Part shown: piece after piece, positions 1 through 7,586 of the stretch | How positions within the stretch are numbered: position 1 is the first letter of the stretch | Layout: every line of letters begins with the position of its first letter | Source of the DNA: Leptospira sp. | GTDB taxonomy: Bacteria > Spirochaetota > Leptospiria > Leptospirales > Leptospiraceae | DNA: 11,434 nt | Assembly (NCBI GenBank): GCA_021413405.1 | Contig: JAIOQL010000028.1 | Location: 1-11,434, forward strand | Direction of reading: 5' to 3' | Notes under the pieces: model-generated | Databases searched by the model: none | Told to the model about the DNA's origin: nothing | The model's input: only the letters and a program-made list of their open reading frames with translations | Program-made: the position numbers and the translations under genes

Positions 1-43
1 AAAAACTGAAGTTCATCGAACCAGAATTAAAGAGAGCAACTTC

Positions 44-796
44 TTAAAATTTATACGAATATGTAAATTCGGCTAACCTGTTTTGCATGCCGGTATCCGA
101 ATAGGAACCGGTAATCCTGATTAGCCTCGTGATTGCCAATGCACCAAACATGATACCGGAATTGTGTCCACGGAATGGATTTCCGGTCTCTCCCTTTTTG
201 TTCAGCATGTCATCAATGAAGTTCTTTTTATCTCTCTGAGTTTCTGTGTAATAATATGCTCCACCAACCAGAAGAATGTCAGCTAAAATATATAGGGCCA
301 TACTTTTAATCCTGTCATTGCCCTGGTAAACAGGAGAGTGGTAAGAATTGTAAAATACACTGACAGCTGGTTGGGCAACGTTAAATAACTGGGAAAGAAT
401 GTGGCTTTTGGAAGTTATGCGACGTCCGCCATTGTCAGGATTCTTCAGCAGCTCAGCCTCCGCTATTTGCCGGAGAATTTTTTCAACTCCACGTTTCTGG
501 GATTCAATCCTGATCATTGTGTCCTGTGAATTTTTATTTACCCTTCCAACATATAGATCAAAACTGAACGGACTATACCATTTGTCAGAATATCTGTAAT
601 GAAAGCCACGGGTCTTGTCAGGAGCCGAAAATGAATTGTCCGTGATCATACTTAGAACTTTAATGATTTTCAGATTGTTATCTTCGATTGTTCCCGGGAT
701 TTCAATGATTTCTGCGGAAAAAACCGTTGTTGTGTAGAAGAGGCAGACGAACAATGAAACCGGAAATTTTTTATATAACGTCAGAAATCTTTTCAT
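44..796 (-). CDS. Exported protein of unknown function (250 aa)
   Basis: I do not recognise this family. The protein opens with a classical signal peptide: basic residues in the first 10, a hydrophobic core to about residue 26, and a likely cleavage after FSA at residue 28. The middle (about 60-125) is charged and soluble-looking. Two moderately hydrophobic stretches follow, around residues 165-183 (SMALYILADILLVGGAYYY) and 213-224 (SGIMFGALAITR), so the mature protein may be membrane-associated. The start codon shares one base with the stop of the upstream CPBP protease gene (TGATG), which indicates translational coupling in one operon. It ends in an aromatic residue (YSYKF), a pattern also seen in outer-membrane proteins, but no beta-barrel pattern is obvious. 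The gene is complete within the window. No terminator is visible in the 43 bases downstream. Confidence 0.75.
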   Translation of the reverse strand: MKRFLTLYKKFPVSLFVCLFYTTTVFSAEIIEIPGTIEDNNLKIIKVLSMITDNSFSAPDKTRGFHYRYSDKWYSPFSFDLYVGRVNKNSQDTMIRIESQKRGVEKILRQIAEAELLKNPDNGGRRITSKSHILSQLFNVAQPAVSVFYNSYHSPVYQGNDRIKSMALYILADILLVGGAYYYTETQRDKKNFIDDMLNKKGETGNPFRGHNSGIMFGALAITRLIRITGSYSDTGMQNRLAEFTYSYKF

Positions 797-1662
797 CAGG
801 TTATTTTATCTCCAAAAAAATAAGCAAGAATCAGACCCAGGGAGTTGAACGTCGCATGGGCAGAAATCGATACCCATATATTCCCTGTACGCAAATAAAA
901 ATATCCGAAATAAAATCCCACCCCTGTCAGAATTATTGGCACAACAGGAGATCCCTCAGGTGAATTATGGAGTGCACCAAAAATTACCGAAGTTATGACA
1001 AGTCCGACTCTTCCATAACCATTTTTTACATAATGCGTTAATAGAAACCCTCTGAAAAACCATTCCTCTATAATTCCTGTCACTATTCCAATGCTATAAA
1101 TTGACCAGGCCAGAAGATATGTATTGTCTTTCAAATTCTTGAAGAGCATTGCTTCAAAATCATTTCCCTTGGGTTTGTATCCGATTAGGAGCATTAAAAG
1201 GGAGACTGAACCCACAAGACAAAAAAGGGAAAATCCCGCGATGATACCGGTTCCGATAGAACCAAACCCGAGTTCATCACTCAAATCATTGTATTTTGCG
1301 TCGATTTTTTTTAAAATAAAGTAGGCAGGCAGTAGAAATGCTATGGCCCACAGAATATTGTTCCAGAAAAGGAGTCCGGGACTTTTACTAGTTGCTTGTT
1401 CAAAATATTTTTTCGTCAGCCCATCCCGATTGGTTTCAAGCTGTTTTCCGAGATCTTTAATCATTTCCTGCTGGAGTGGTTCCCTTTCAGCCTGACTCAT
1501 ATCCTCAAAATTTTCCGGAAGTTTATCCTGTAACGTTACAAAGGAAACACTGATCGTTAGCAAAAGAGGCATGATAATATATCTGGCTATTACCAAAATT
1601 AAGGCATGGATAAGGAAGATCCTGATTATTTCGGATTTTTCTGGTTTTGGAGGTACTTCCAT
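796..1662 (-). CDS. CPBP-family intramembrane metalloprotease (CAAX protease-like)
   Basis: This is a 288-aa polytopic membrane protein with hydrophobic segments near residues 13-41, 97-117, 136-161, 182-198, 219-231 and 242-256, and a soluble loop at about 44-95. The family motifs are intact: EEWFFR (E199, E200, R204), FGALH (H232) and HATFN (H269, N273). These residues form the active site of CPBP (Abi/CAAX) proteases, which cleave substrates inside the membrane. Bacterial members have varied and often unknown targets, including maturation of peptides and immunity to bacteriocins, and the sequence does not say which applies here. No Shine-Dalgarno is visible before the ATG. The first residues (MEVPPKPEKSE) are a plausible cytosolic N-terminus, and the gene is divergent from the M23 peptidase. 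Its stop overlaps the start of the exported protein downstream, so the two are probably co-transcribed and may work together. Confidence 0.88.
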   Translation of the reverse strand: MEVPPKPEKSEIIRIFLIHALILVIARYIIMPLLLTISVSFVTLQDKLPENFEDMSQAEREPLQQEMIKDLGKQLETNRDGLTKKYFEQATSKSPGLLFWNNILWAIAFLLPAYFILKKIDAKYNDLSDELGFGSIGTGIIAGFSLFCLVGSVSLLMLLIGYKPKGNDFEAMLFKNLKDNTYLLAWSIYSIGIVTGIIEEWFFRGFLLTHYVKNGYGRVGLVITSVIFGALHNSPEGSPVVPIILTGVGFYFGYFYLRTGNIWVSISAHATFNSLGLILAYFFGDKIT

Positions 1663-1747
1663 AATTTATGGTGGGCCGGACAATTCACAGATAAATAAGT
1701 ACCGGTTAAGCGTCACCGTTTTTTTGATTTTTACCGACATAAATAGT

Positions 1748-2638
1748 ATGCCCCTGCTTCTGTTCATTTTCGCGATTTCAGTCCTTCCTTTATTCTCCTC
1801 AAATTTATTATTACTTTCCAATCTGGATTACAGTAACAGTTCCCTGAAAAAACTTAGGGAAGAAGTGAAGCACAATCTGAAAATTTCCAAAACTCAACCG
1901 GAATTGAGGAAAAACTTTCTGACATCCCTGAAATTTTATAAATACAAGGTTGGTAAAAAAGATAATTTTTTTATCATCATGGCCAGGACCGGGATGGATC
2001 TGGATACCCTGTCCTCCGTGAATGATCTGTCATCTCCCCAGGATCTGCGGGAGGGAATGGTATTGAAAATACCGAACATGAGAGGTGTATTCGACCGGGA
2101 TAATTTTCCGGAGGGGAATGAAAGTAAGCATAAGCTTTCTCTGAAATATAATATTGATCAAACCCTTCTTGTATTTGACCGGGAAAACCAGGAATGGTTT
2201 ATTCCGGGCAAGGGGCTCGAACGGACTGAAAAGTCCTTCTTCTATGGTCTTGCTTTCGGGAAACCTCTCATGGAAGGATTCCTTTCTTCCGGGTTTGGAA
2301 TCCGGCACGATCCATTCACAAAGAAAAAAACATTTCATGGCGGGCTCGACATTGCTGCAGAAAAAGGGACAGAAGTGATTGCCGCCGCAGAAGGTGAAGT
2401 CATAAGATGTGAAAAGACTGGTGGTTATGGAAACCTGGTCGTACTGAAGCATCCCCTCGGTTATGAAACACGATATGGACATCTCAACGAATTTGCGGTC
2501 AGGAAAGGCGACAGGGTCAAACGCGGGGAGAAAATCGGAGAAGTCGGGAGCACAGGAAGATCGACGGGAAATCATTTGCATTTTGAAGTCAGACGATTCA
2601 GTAAGAATCAAAAACCGGTTTTTAAAGAACACACATGA
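1748..2638 (+). CDS. Exported LysM-M23 family peptidase
   Basis: A 296-aa protein that probably acts on cell-wall peptidoglycan in the periplasm. A hydrophobic N-terminus (about residues 2-24) fits a signal peptide or anchor, although it lacks the usual basic residues. A LysM-like peptidoglycan-binding segment spans about 66-108 (YKVGKKDNFF to LKIPNM). The C-terminal M23 domain (about 170-285) has H187, the HGGLD motif (H197, D201) and HLHFEVR (H276, H278), so the zinc ligands and catalytic His are present and activity as a glycyl or DD-endopeptidase is expected. The open frame extends upstream to 1571, but that part is antisense to the CPBP gene. I chose the ATG at 1748 because it begins the hydrophobic leader; a TTG at 1724 is the alternative. 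Neither has a clear Shine-Dalgarno. The stop overlaps the next start in ATGA. Confidence 0.88.
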   Translation: MPLLLFIFAISVLPLFSSNLLLLSNLDYSNSSLKKLREEVKHNLKISKTQPELRKNFLTSLKFYKYKVGKKDNFFIIMARTGMDLDTLSSVNDLSSPQDLREGMVLKIPNMRGVFDRDNFPEGNESKHKLSLKYNIDQTLLVFDRENQEWFIPGKGLERTEKSFFYGLAFGKPLMEGFLSSGFGIRHDPFTKKKTFHGGLDIAAEKGTEVIAAAEGEVIRCEKTGGYGNLVVLKHPLGYETRYGHLNEFAVRKGDRVKRGEKIGEVGSTGRSTGNHLHFEVRRFSKNQKPVFKEHT

Positions 2639-3402
2639 ATAAACTGAAAGTCATTGCCCACAGAGGTTATAGCGGACATTATCCGGAGAACACATTGCTT
2701 TCTTTCCAGAGAGCAATCGATGTTGGCAGTGACATGATTGAATTTGATATTACTGTTACGTCTGACTTCGTTCCCATTGTAATTCATGACGATAAGCTGA
2801 ACAGAACTACAAATGGAAAAGGTAAGGTCAGATCGGTTCACTACAAAACGATCAGTTCCCTCGACGCTGGTTCCTGGTTTGATCGTGACTACCGGGGAGA
2901 AAAAATTCCTCTTCTTCAGGAGGTTCTCGAATTTACAGCGAAAAAAAACATCGCACTCAATATAGAAATAAAACCGGAAGCTCATGATAAACGGGTTTCA
3001 GATAAAAATATTGAATCCCAGATCCTTCCACATTTAAGGCAGTACCGACTGATTGACAGAGTGATAATATCTTCGTTCAGCCCTTCCGTTCTGCAAAGAA
3101 TGAGGAAACTTTCTGAAACAATTCCTCTCGCATTCCTCTTTGAAAAGAAAACAAAAGAGGTTACGGATCCATTTGAATTTTGCAGGGAATTATCCATTAA
3201 TGTGCTCAACGTACCAAAAAATCTGGGAAAAAAAAATTTCATTATCGACGCCCATAACAAAAACATCGAAGTAAATATCTATACGGTGAATTCTGAAAAG
3301 GAAATGCGGGATGTAATTGAATGCGAACCGGATGGAATTTTCACGAATTTTCCTGAACGCCTGCAAAAGCTTCTTTCTGAAATCAGTCTGCCCCGCAAAT
3401 AA
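2635..3402 (+). CDS. Glycerophosphodiester phosphodiesterase (GDPD family)
   Basis: A 255-aa protein that should hydrolyse glycerophosphodiesters, the deacylated headgroups of phospholipids, to glycerol-3-phosphate and an alcohol. The metal and catalytic residues of the family are visible: HRG at 9-11, PENT with E18, EFD with E36 and D38, H51 in the HDD motif, and a later NIEIKPE with a metal-binding Glu. The C-terminal strand GIFTNFPERL is also typical of the fold. Length is normal for the short, single-domain UgpQ-like group. There is no signal peptide, so it is probably cytoplasmic and recycles phospholipid turnover products. It starts inside the stop codon of the M23 peptidase gene (ATGA), so translation of the two is coupled. 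It is probably intact and expressed, unlike the decayed signalling locus that begins 21 bases downstream. Confidence 0.92.
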   Translation: MNKLKVIAHRGYSGHYPENTLLSFQRAIDVGSDMIEFDITVTSDFVPIVIHDDKLNRTTNGKGKVRSVHYKTISSLDAGSWFDRDYRGEKIPLLQEVLEFTAKKNIALNIEIKPEAHDKRVSDKNIESQILPHLRQYRLIDRVIISSFSPSVLQRMRKLSETIPLAFLFEKKTKEVTDPFEFCRELSINVLNVPKNLGKKNFIIDAHNKNIEVNIYTVNSEKEMRDVIECEPDGIFTNFPERLQKLLSEISLPRK

Positions 3403-3423
3403 AAACCTTAATCCGGATTCTCA

Positions 3424-4085
3424 ATGCCACGGGTCTTGGATGATTTTTTCAACAATTCTCCTTATGGATATGTCAATCTGAGTTCTGCGGGAAATATCCA
3501 AAAAGCTAATGTTACATTCCTGGACTGGCTCGGATATACCAGAAAGGAACTTCTATCTTTTGGACTTTTTAGAAATATAATAAAGGAATCAAACCTTGAA
3601 AGTTTCGACAGACATTTCAGGCAAATTTTAAATGGAGCAACGACGAACAACCTTGAGATAGCTTTACTCACAAAAAAAGGATCCGATCTCGACATTTATC
3701 TTTCAGGAAAGATCGTATCAATCCCGGGTGAAGAAATGAACATCCGGATTACAATCGTTGATGTTACTGAAAAGAACCTGATTCAGAAAGCTCTCGAATC
3801 CAAGACTAAAGAAATACTCTTTCAAAATGAAATCATGCGGAAGGACCTGATCCTTGCCGCAAGGATATAGAATGCATTGCTTCCCCAGAAAATCTCAATA
3901 GAATCAATTTCTACTATGTATCTGCCGCTCGAAAAAGTTGGTGGAGAATTTTTGATTTTCTTCACTTCAAGGATAAGAATAAAAAAGGAATATTTGTAAG
4001 CGATGTGGCCGGCCATGGGATTCCTTCTGCCTTCATTACGGAAATCATCAAAAGTACGATCCACCAGATGCCTGAAAAAATTGGT
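3424..4085 (+). pseudogene. Broken PAS-SpoIIE phosphatase gene
   Basis: The first 148 codons encode a PAS sensor domain (about residues 5-120) and a short coiled linker. The frame then meets TAG at 3868-3870, exactly where the SpoIIE-type PP2C family has Gln in its LAxRIQ-xxLLP entry motif: the text reads LAARI-stop-NALLPQKI. Reading continues in frame through LPLEKVGGEF, then the frame changes at a run of five Ts (3949-3953). Restoring one base there gives VGGEFFDFLHFKDKNKKG followed by the metal-binding motif DVAGHGIPSAF. The first metal-binding Asp of VGGDF is Glu here. The domain stops near 4085, after the helix IIKSTIHQMPEK; roughly the last 100 residues of a normal SpoIIE domain are absent and the sequence runs straight into a HAMP-like segment. 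This is a truncated, nonfunctional phosphatase gene, though the PAS half could still be translated. Confidence 0.8.
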
Positions 4086-4962
4086 AAAAAGAACCGGGAC
4101 GTTGAAATTAACTATGAATCAAAGGATGAAATTGGACTACTATCTGCTGCTTTTCGTAATCTCAGGGATAAAATCTCCGGACTCATTCAGGACCTGAATT
4201 CTACAAATCAGGATCTAAATGTCTACTCTCGGACAATTAATCGCAGGTATTGCACGTGAAATTAATACTCCGCTTGGCGATCTTCATCTTCAGAATCCGG
4301 ATAATGTTTCTGATATGATTCTGGGATTAGGTCTTCATGATTCTATCGGACATTGGAAAAATTTTCTCCAATCTGAAAATGCTCTTCTCAAACTGGAATA
4401 TTTTCACCGGATTGTACGAATTTTTTCGAATGCAAAAAATATAGATAATGCGGTTGATAAAGCTTCAAAAATCGTTTTTACATTAACCAATTATTCCCAT
4501 AGAGGAATTTCTGGTGAAAAGCTCCCTGTAAATCTGGAAGATAGTCTTGAGACTGTTCTTATAATTTATAAAGGTTTGCTTAAAAATGGAATTGAAATCA
4601 AAAAAGATTATCATTTCAACGGTGAGGTAATGGGATACCCGGATGAGTTGAGTCAGGTTTGGACAAATCTTATTCACAATGCAGTACAATCGATGGATAA
4701 GAAAGGTGAAATCAGAATTCAAATGGACAAAGAAGAGACTTCCGGGTTTGTAATTGTTTCTGTGAGTGATTCGGGGCGGGGGATCCCCCGGGAAATTCAA
4801 TCAAAAATTTTTGATCCTTTTTTTACTACGAAAGCCAGCGGTGAAGGAACCGGACTTGGTCTCGGGATAGTCAAAAAAATAGTTGAAAAGCATTGTGGAG
4901 AAATTAATTTTCTGTCAGAAGTTGGAAAAGGTTCGGTGTTCACAGTGAGGTTGCCCATTTGA
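4086..4962 (+). pseudogene. Degraded HAMP-histidine kinase
   Basis: The segment starts inside a HAMP-like domain (DVEINYESKDEIGLLSAAF, about 4102-4158) read in one frame. It shifts near 4213-4219 to another frame that encodes the dimerisation helix MSTLGQLIAGIAREINTPLG. In that helix the phospho-accepting His of the family motif AHEIN is Arg (codon CGT at 4255-4257), so autophosphorylation should be lost even if the protein is made. The ATP-binding domain in the same open frame is well preserved: N box LIHNAVQSM, G1 DSGRGIP, F box FDPFFTTK and G2 GEGTGLGLGI. The transmembrane sensor part expected before a HAMP domain is missing, replaced by phosphatase sequence. No ribosome binding site precedes the ATG at 4219. 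The best reading is a fragment joined by deletion to the gene upstream. Confidence 0.8.
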
Positions 4963-5371
4963 AATCAGAGGGAAAATATATCTTTCTTTGTGTTGATGAC
5001 GAAGAAAGTGTTCTGGAGAGTCTGAAAGAACAGCTCCGGAATTCTTTCGGAAATTCCTTTGTCTACGAAACTGCAGAATCTGCATCTGAAGCGCTGGAAA
5101 TTATCGCAGAAACTCCAGATCCAAATAAATCAATCGTAATATTGTTGTGAGCGACTGGCTAATGCCCGGGATGAAAGGGGGTGAATTCATGATACACCTT
5201 CAACAGAATTTTCCCAATATTAAAAAAATTTTGCTTACCGGTCAGGTTGATCCGGAATCTCTCAAAAGAGCCAAAACCATCGGGTGCGTTAACCGTGTCA
5301 TAACAAAGCCATGGAAAAAAGAACATTTGGTTTCCGCCATAAAGGACATTGCTGCATTGCCATCGTTTTGA
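4959..5371 (+). pseudogene. Frameshifted receiver (REC) domain protein
   Basis: A stand-alone response-regulator receiver that starts at TTG overlapping the kinase stop (TTGA), an arrangement that would couple it to the kinase. The acidic pair is in CVDDEES (D13, D14). After SIVI the frame is lost and the protein would end at TGA 5148-5150. Adding back one base near 5139-5141 restores SIVIIVVSDWLMPGMKG, with the phospho-accepting Asp at reconstructed residue 66, then LLTGQ (conserved Thr) and TKPW (conserved Lys). Restored length is about 137 aa, a complete single-domain receiver. The key residues are still correct, so this lesion looks recent compared with the damage in the kinase. Its phosphodonor was presumably the neighbouring kinase, which is itself broken. 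Confidence 0.8.
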
Positions 5372-5403
5372 AAATCATGCGGATGGCGGGAAACATTTCG
5401 CTG

Positions 5404-6957
5404 TTATTTATATTCTTCGGTATACCAGTTTAACCATTCATTTTTCGAATCAAATCTTTTCCCAGTGACAGATATCAAAGCATTGATGACCAGTCTGTGG
5501 GACTCTATTTTATCACTTTTTAAAAGCTGAATCAGGGTTGGAGTTGCAAGCCTGTCCTTCTTTTGAGCAATCGCCTGGATTGCAGGTTTATAAATAATTG
5601 GGTCGTCATTTAATGCATACTCTTCCAGTAGTTTACGCGATTCCTCACCGGGAATCGCTACAAGGGCACCAACAACGAATGCTGCCAAAGATTTTTCGGA
5701 TTCCATTTTGCTTTTCAGCGCTGGAATTGCTTTTGCGGAGTGCAACATTCCGAGACTTTCGACTGAAATAGCGGCAAGTTTTCGATCTTTGCTGGCAGAG
5801 GCTTTTATAAGCCCGTCTAGTGCTTCCTCAGCCTCGAGGACACCTAATGACCATGCCGCACCATATCTCCCTTCACCGTCTTTCTCTTCGAGAACTTTCA
5901 GAAGAACAGGAACACTTGCTCTATTCCCGAGCCAGCCAAAAGATCTTCCAATCTCTTCTCTTTCCGGAACATTTTGATTTTGAAATATAGTTTCTAATTT
6001 TTGCCTTGCAGGTTCATATTTAATTCTTCCAAGAACATATGCACAAGGTCCAAAGGAATTTTGATTTCCCTTTTCCAGAATCATGAGGGTCTGCCGGCCT
6101 GCATCATGGGATGGAATTCCGGAGATGACTGTGGCTGCGCTATAGGCGATTTCTTTACTCTTGTCGGACAGATATGGATACATGAAATTCAAAGCAGCTG
6201 TATCTCTGATATTTATCAGTGCCTCGACAGAATTTTCTCTTCCCTTCGGAAAATCCGAAGAAATTGCTTTGCTCAGAACCGGTATGGCTTTTTTGCTTTT
6301 TATTTTTCCAAGTGCGAGGTAAGTCGCAGCGAGCGTTGGAGAAGGATCAGAATTTTCTGCCAGTCCGAGAAGATAACCTTCCGCTGATTTCACTTCAAGC
6401 TGACCGAAAGCCATTGCAAATGTTTTTGCCTTATCAGGGTCTGTGTTTTTCTTTGCAACTGCAAGAATCTTATCTCCGGATGATCTCGCATTCATTTGCA
6501 CAAGTGATTCTACTGCCTGTAATCTCAGACCGAGATTTTCTGATTCAAGAAATGGAATAGCAACTGATGCCCCGCGCGAATCCTTCATCCTTGCAAGGGC
6601 ATCCAAAATTGTATCGGCTTCTACTGCCTTGTCGTTTTGAATCATTCCTGCAATGGAAAGTGTGGATTCTTTATCCTGAAACGAACCGAGTGCGAGCGCT
6701 GCCGATGCACGTACAGCCGCATTCGAATCTTCTTTCAGAAGTTTTCGCAGAACCGGAATCAGTTTCTTGTAATTTCTGTTTGTTGCTTCGACGATTGCCT
6801 GGGAGCGTATTGACCAGGTTTCTGACTTAAGATCTTTTTCGATTTCGTCCAAGCTTCTCTCATTTTGCTTAACCGGAACCGGAAGTAGTTTCGGTTCCGG
6901 AGGTCCGCTACAGGATACCAGTAGCAGGACCAGAGTTACGTTAAGCGCCATTCTCAT
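5404..6957 (-). CDS. HEAT-repeat lipoprotein (517 aa)
   Basis: The N-terminus MRMALNVTLVLLLVSC is a lipoprotein signal peptide with the lipobox LVSC; Cys16 would be acylated and become the mature N-terminus. From about residue 40 to the end the protein is a solenoid of helical pairs of about 30 residues with the HEAT / PBS-lyase pattern, for example SNAAVRASAALALGSF, RENSVEALINI, GRYGAAWSLGVLEAEEAL and KLAAISVESLGML. Such repeats bind partners and are not enzymes by themselves, so this is probably an envelope scaffold or adaptor facing the periplasm. It is the last gene of a three-gene minus-strand unit, 10 bases after the hidden 59-aa ORF, and converges on the decayed receiver. No clear Shine-Dalgarno precedes the ATG; a second ATG two codons in would keep the lipobox. 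No terminator is seen in the 32 bases downstream. Confidence 0.9.
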   Translation of the reverse strand: MRMALNVTLVLLLVSCSGPPEPKLLPVPVKQNERSLDEIEKDLKSETWSIRSQAIVEATNRNYKKLIPVLRKLLKEDSNAAVRASAALALGSFQDKESTLSIAGMIQNDKAVEADTILDALARMKDSRGASVAIPFLESENLGLRLQAVESLVQMNARSSGDKILAVAKKNTDPDKAKTFAMAFGQLEVKSAEGYLLGLAENSDPSPTLAATYLALGKIKSKKAIPVLSKAISSDFPKGRENSVEALINIRDTAALNFMYPYLSDKSKEIAYSAATVISGIPSHDAGRQTLMILEKGNQNSFGPCAYVLGRIKYEPARQKLETIFQNQNVPEREEIGRSFGWLGNRASVPVLLKVLEEKDGEGRYGAAWSLGVLEAEEALDGLIKASASKDRKLAAISVESLGMLHSAKAIPALKSKMESEKSLAAFVVGALVAIPGEESRKLLEEYALNDDPIIYKPAIQAIAQKKDRLATPTLIQLLKSDKIESHRLVINALISVTGKRFDSKNEWLNWYTEEYK

Positions 6958-6967
6958 GATCTGCTAC

Positions 6968-7147
6968 TCAGGAGCGGGGCACAGTCTGTGCTACTTTCTT
7001 TAATTCCTCAAGTTGCTTATTCCAGGTTGCCATATCCTTTTGCACTGTTGCTTCCTGGGTTCTGTCTACTTCACCGGAATCAATCATGAATTGAACAAGC
7101 TGAATCCTCGATTCCAGTTCTTTGATTTTATAGTTGAAATATGTCAA
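6968..7147 (-). CDS. Small coiled-coil ORF (59 aa), TTG start
   Basis: A short reading frame without an ATG at its head, filling the gap between the membrane-protein gene and the HEAT lipoprotein gene. It starts at TTG (7145-7147) and ends at TGA (6968-6970). It overlaps the upstream stop by 20 bases and ends 10 bases before the HEAT ATG. The protein is charged and helical with heptad-like spacing (YKIKELESRIQLVQF, then WNKQLEELKKVAQTV), and has no signal peptide or membrane segment. Codon choice resembles the neighbours, and the fit of the frame between two co-directional genes supports a real gene or at least translational coupling. Against it, the GGAAG motif abuts the TTG with no spacing, and an internal ATG at residue 21 could be the true start. 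Function is unknown; a cytoplasmic partner of the membrane protein is a guess. Confidence 0.6.
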   Translation of the reverse strand: MTYFNYKIKELESRIQLVQFMIDSGEVDRTQEATVQKDMATWNKQLEELKKVAQTVPRS

Positions 7148-7550
7148 CTTCCGTAAATGTGTCGAGTTCCTTTCTTACGTCCGCAGCCTCTTTTTCTGTA
7201 AGAGGTGGTCTGAATTCATTTGGAATGTAAATGTTTTTTGGATACTTCACTGAAAAACGTCCCCATTCTTCGCGTACTTTTTCACGATCTTTTTCTGTGG
7301 GTTGTGGTTTTAAAGTGTGAGGCCAAAGTTTCTCAGCTTCATATTCGAGTTTTGGATCTTCAGAGGCAGGATGCGGGGCATCGGGGAAATATGGATCATC
7401 GATGGTTGTTCCATTTTTTCCGATTTTAACCAGATCACCGATTGATTTTCCGGTTTTTTTTCCATCCCCGCCAGGGATCATAAATATCACGATAACTAAA
7501 ATCAATAATAGTCCAATACCACCATAAATCCAGAGGTTCTTATTGTTCAT
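7128..7550 (-). CDS. Single-pass membrane protein of unknown function (140 aa)
   Basis: I do not recognise this protein. It has a short N-terminal tail, one strong transmembrane helix at about residues 8-25 (YGGIGLLLILVIVIFMIP), and a charged, Pro-rich remainder of about 110 residues including PYFPDAPHPASEDPKLEY and a predicted helical tail (TEKEAADVRKELDTF). The helix with no cleavage site suggests an uncleaved anchor with the C-terminal part in the periplasm. It has the best ribosome binding site of the three-gene unit (AGGAG, 6 bases before the ATG), so it is the likely first gene of the operon with the 59-aa ORF and the HEAT lipoprotein. The operon begins just after the terminator of the SGNH hydrolase gene, so the promoter should lie in or near the short gap at 7551-7590; I could not pick one out. 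Confidence 0.8.
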   Translation of the reverse strand: MNNKNLWIYGGIGLLLILVIVIFMIPGGDGKKTGKSIGDLVKIGKNGTTIDDPYFPDAPHPASEDPKLEYEAEKLWPHTLKPQPTEKDREKVREEWGRFSVKYPKNIYIPNEFRPPLTEKEAADVRKELDTFTEVDIFQL

Positions 7551-7555
7551 CTTGT

Positions 7556-7561
7556 TCTCCT
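7556..7561 (-). promoter_or_regulatory. Ribosome binding site of the 140-aa membrane protein
   Basis: On the minus strand AGGAGA lies at 7561-7556. The AGGAG core is separated by 6 bases from the ATG at 7550. It is a near-consensus Shine-Dalgarno sequence and fixes that start. It is the only strong site in the three-gene unit, in line with the later genes being translated by coupling. Confidence 0.75.
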
Positions 7562-7586
7562 AATTTTGTACTATAGCATTAACAAA

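Noticed and set aside
14..16. ATG on the minus strand at 16 as start of a further gene running off the left edge
   Set aside because: Only five codons are visible and no ribosome site precedes it.
1571..1747. Upstream extension of the M23 peptidase frame to 1571
   Set aside because: It is antisense to the start of the CPBP gene and would place a non-signal-like stretch before the hydrophobic leader; the ATG at 1748 gives a sensible exported protein.
2030..2632. Minus-strand ORF of 200 aa opposite the M23 peptidase gene
   Set aside because: It lies fully inside the conserved LysM-M23 coding region; no recognisable domain or start signal.
3424..5371. Explaining all frame breaks as sequencing errors
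   Set aside because: The neighbouring genes run unbroken for up to 1.5 kb, and indel errors cannot produce the His-to-Arg change, the Gln-to-stop change, or the missing halves of two domains. Single lesions, such as the one in the receiver, could still be errors.
5708..6830. Several plus-strand ORFs opposite the HEAT lipoprotein gene
   Set aside because: They are antisense shadows of a clear repeat protein, Ser/Phe/Leu/Arg-rich as expected for reverse frames, without ribosome sites or domains.
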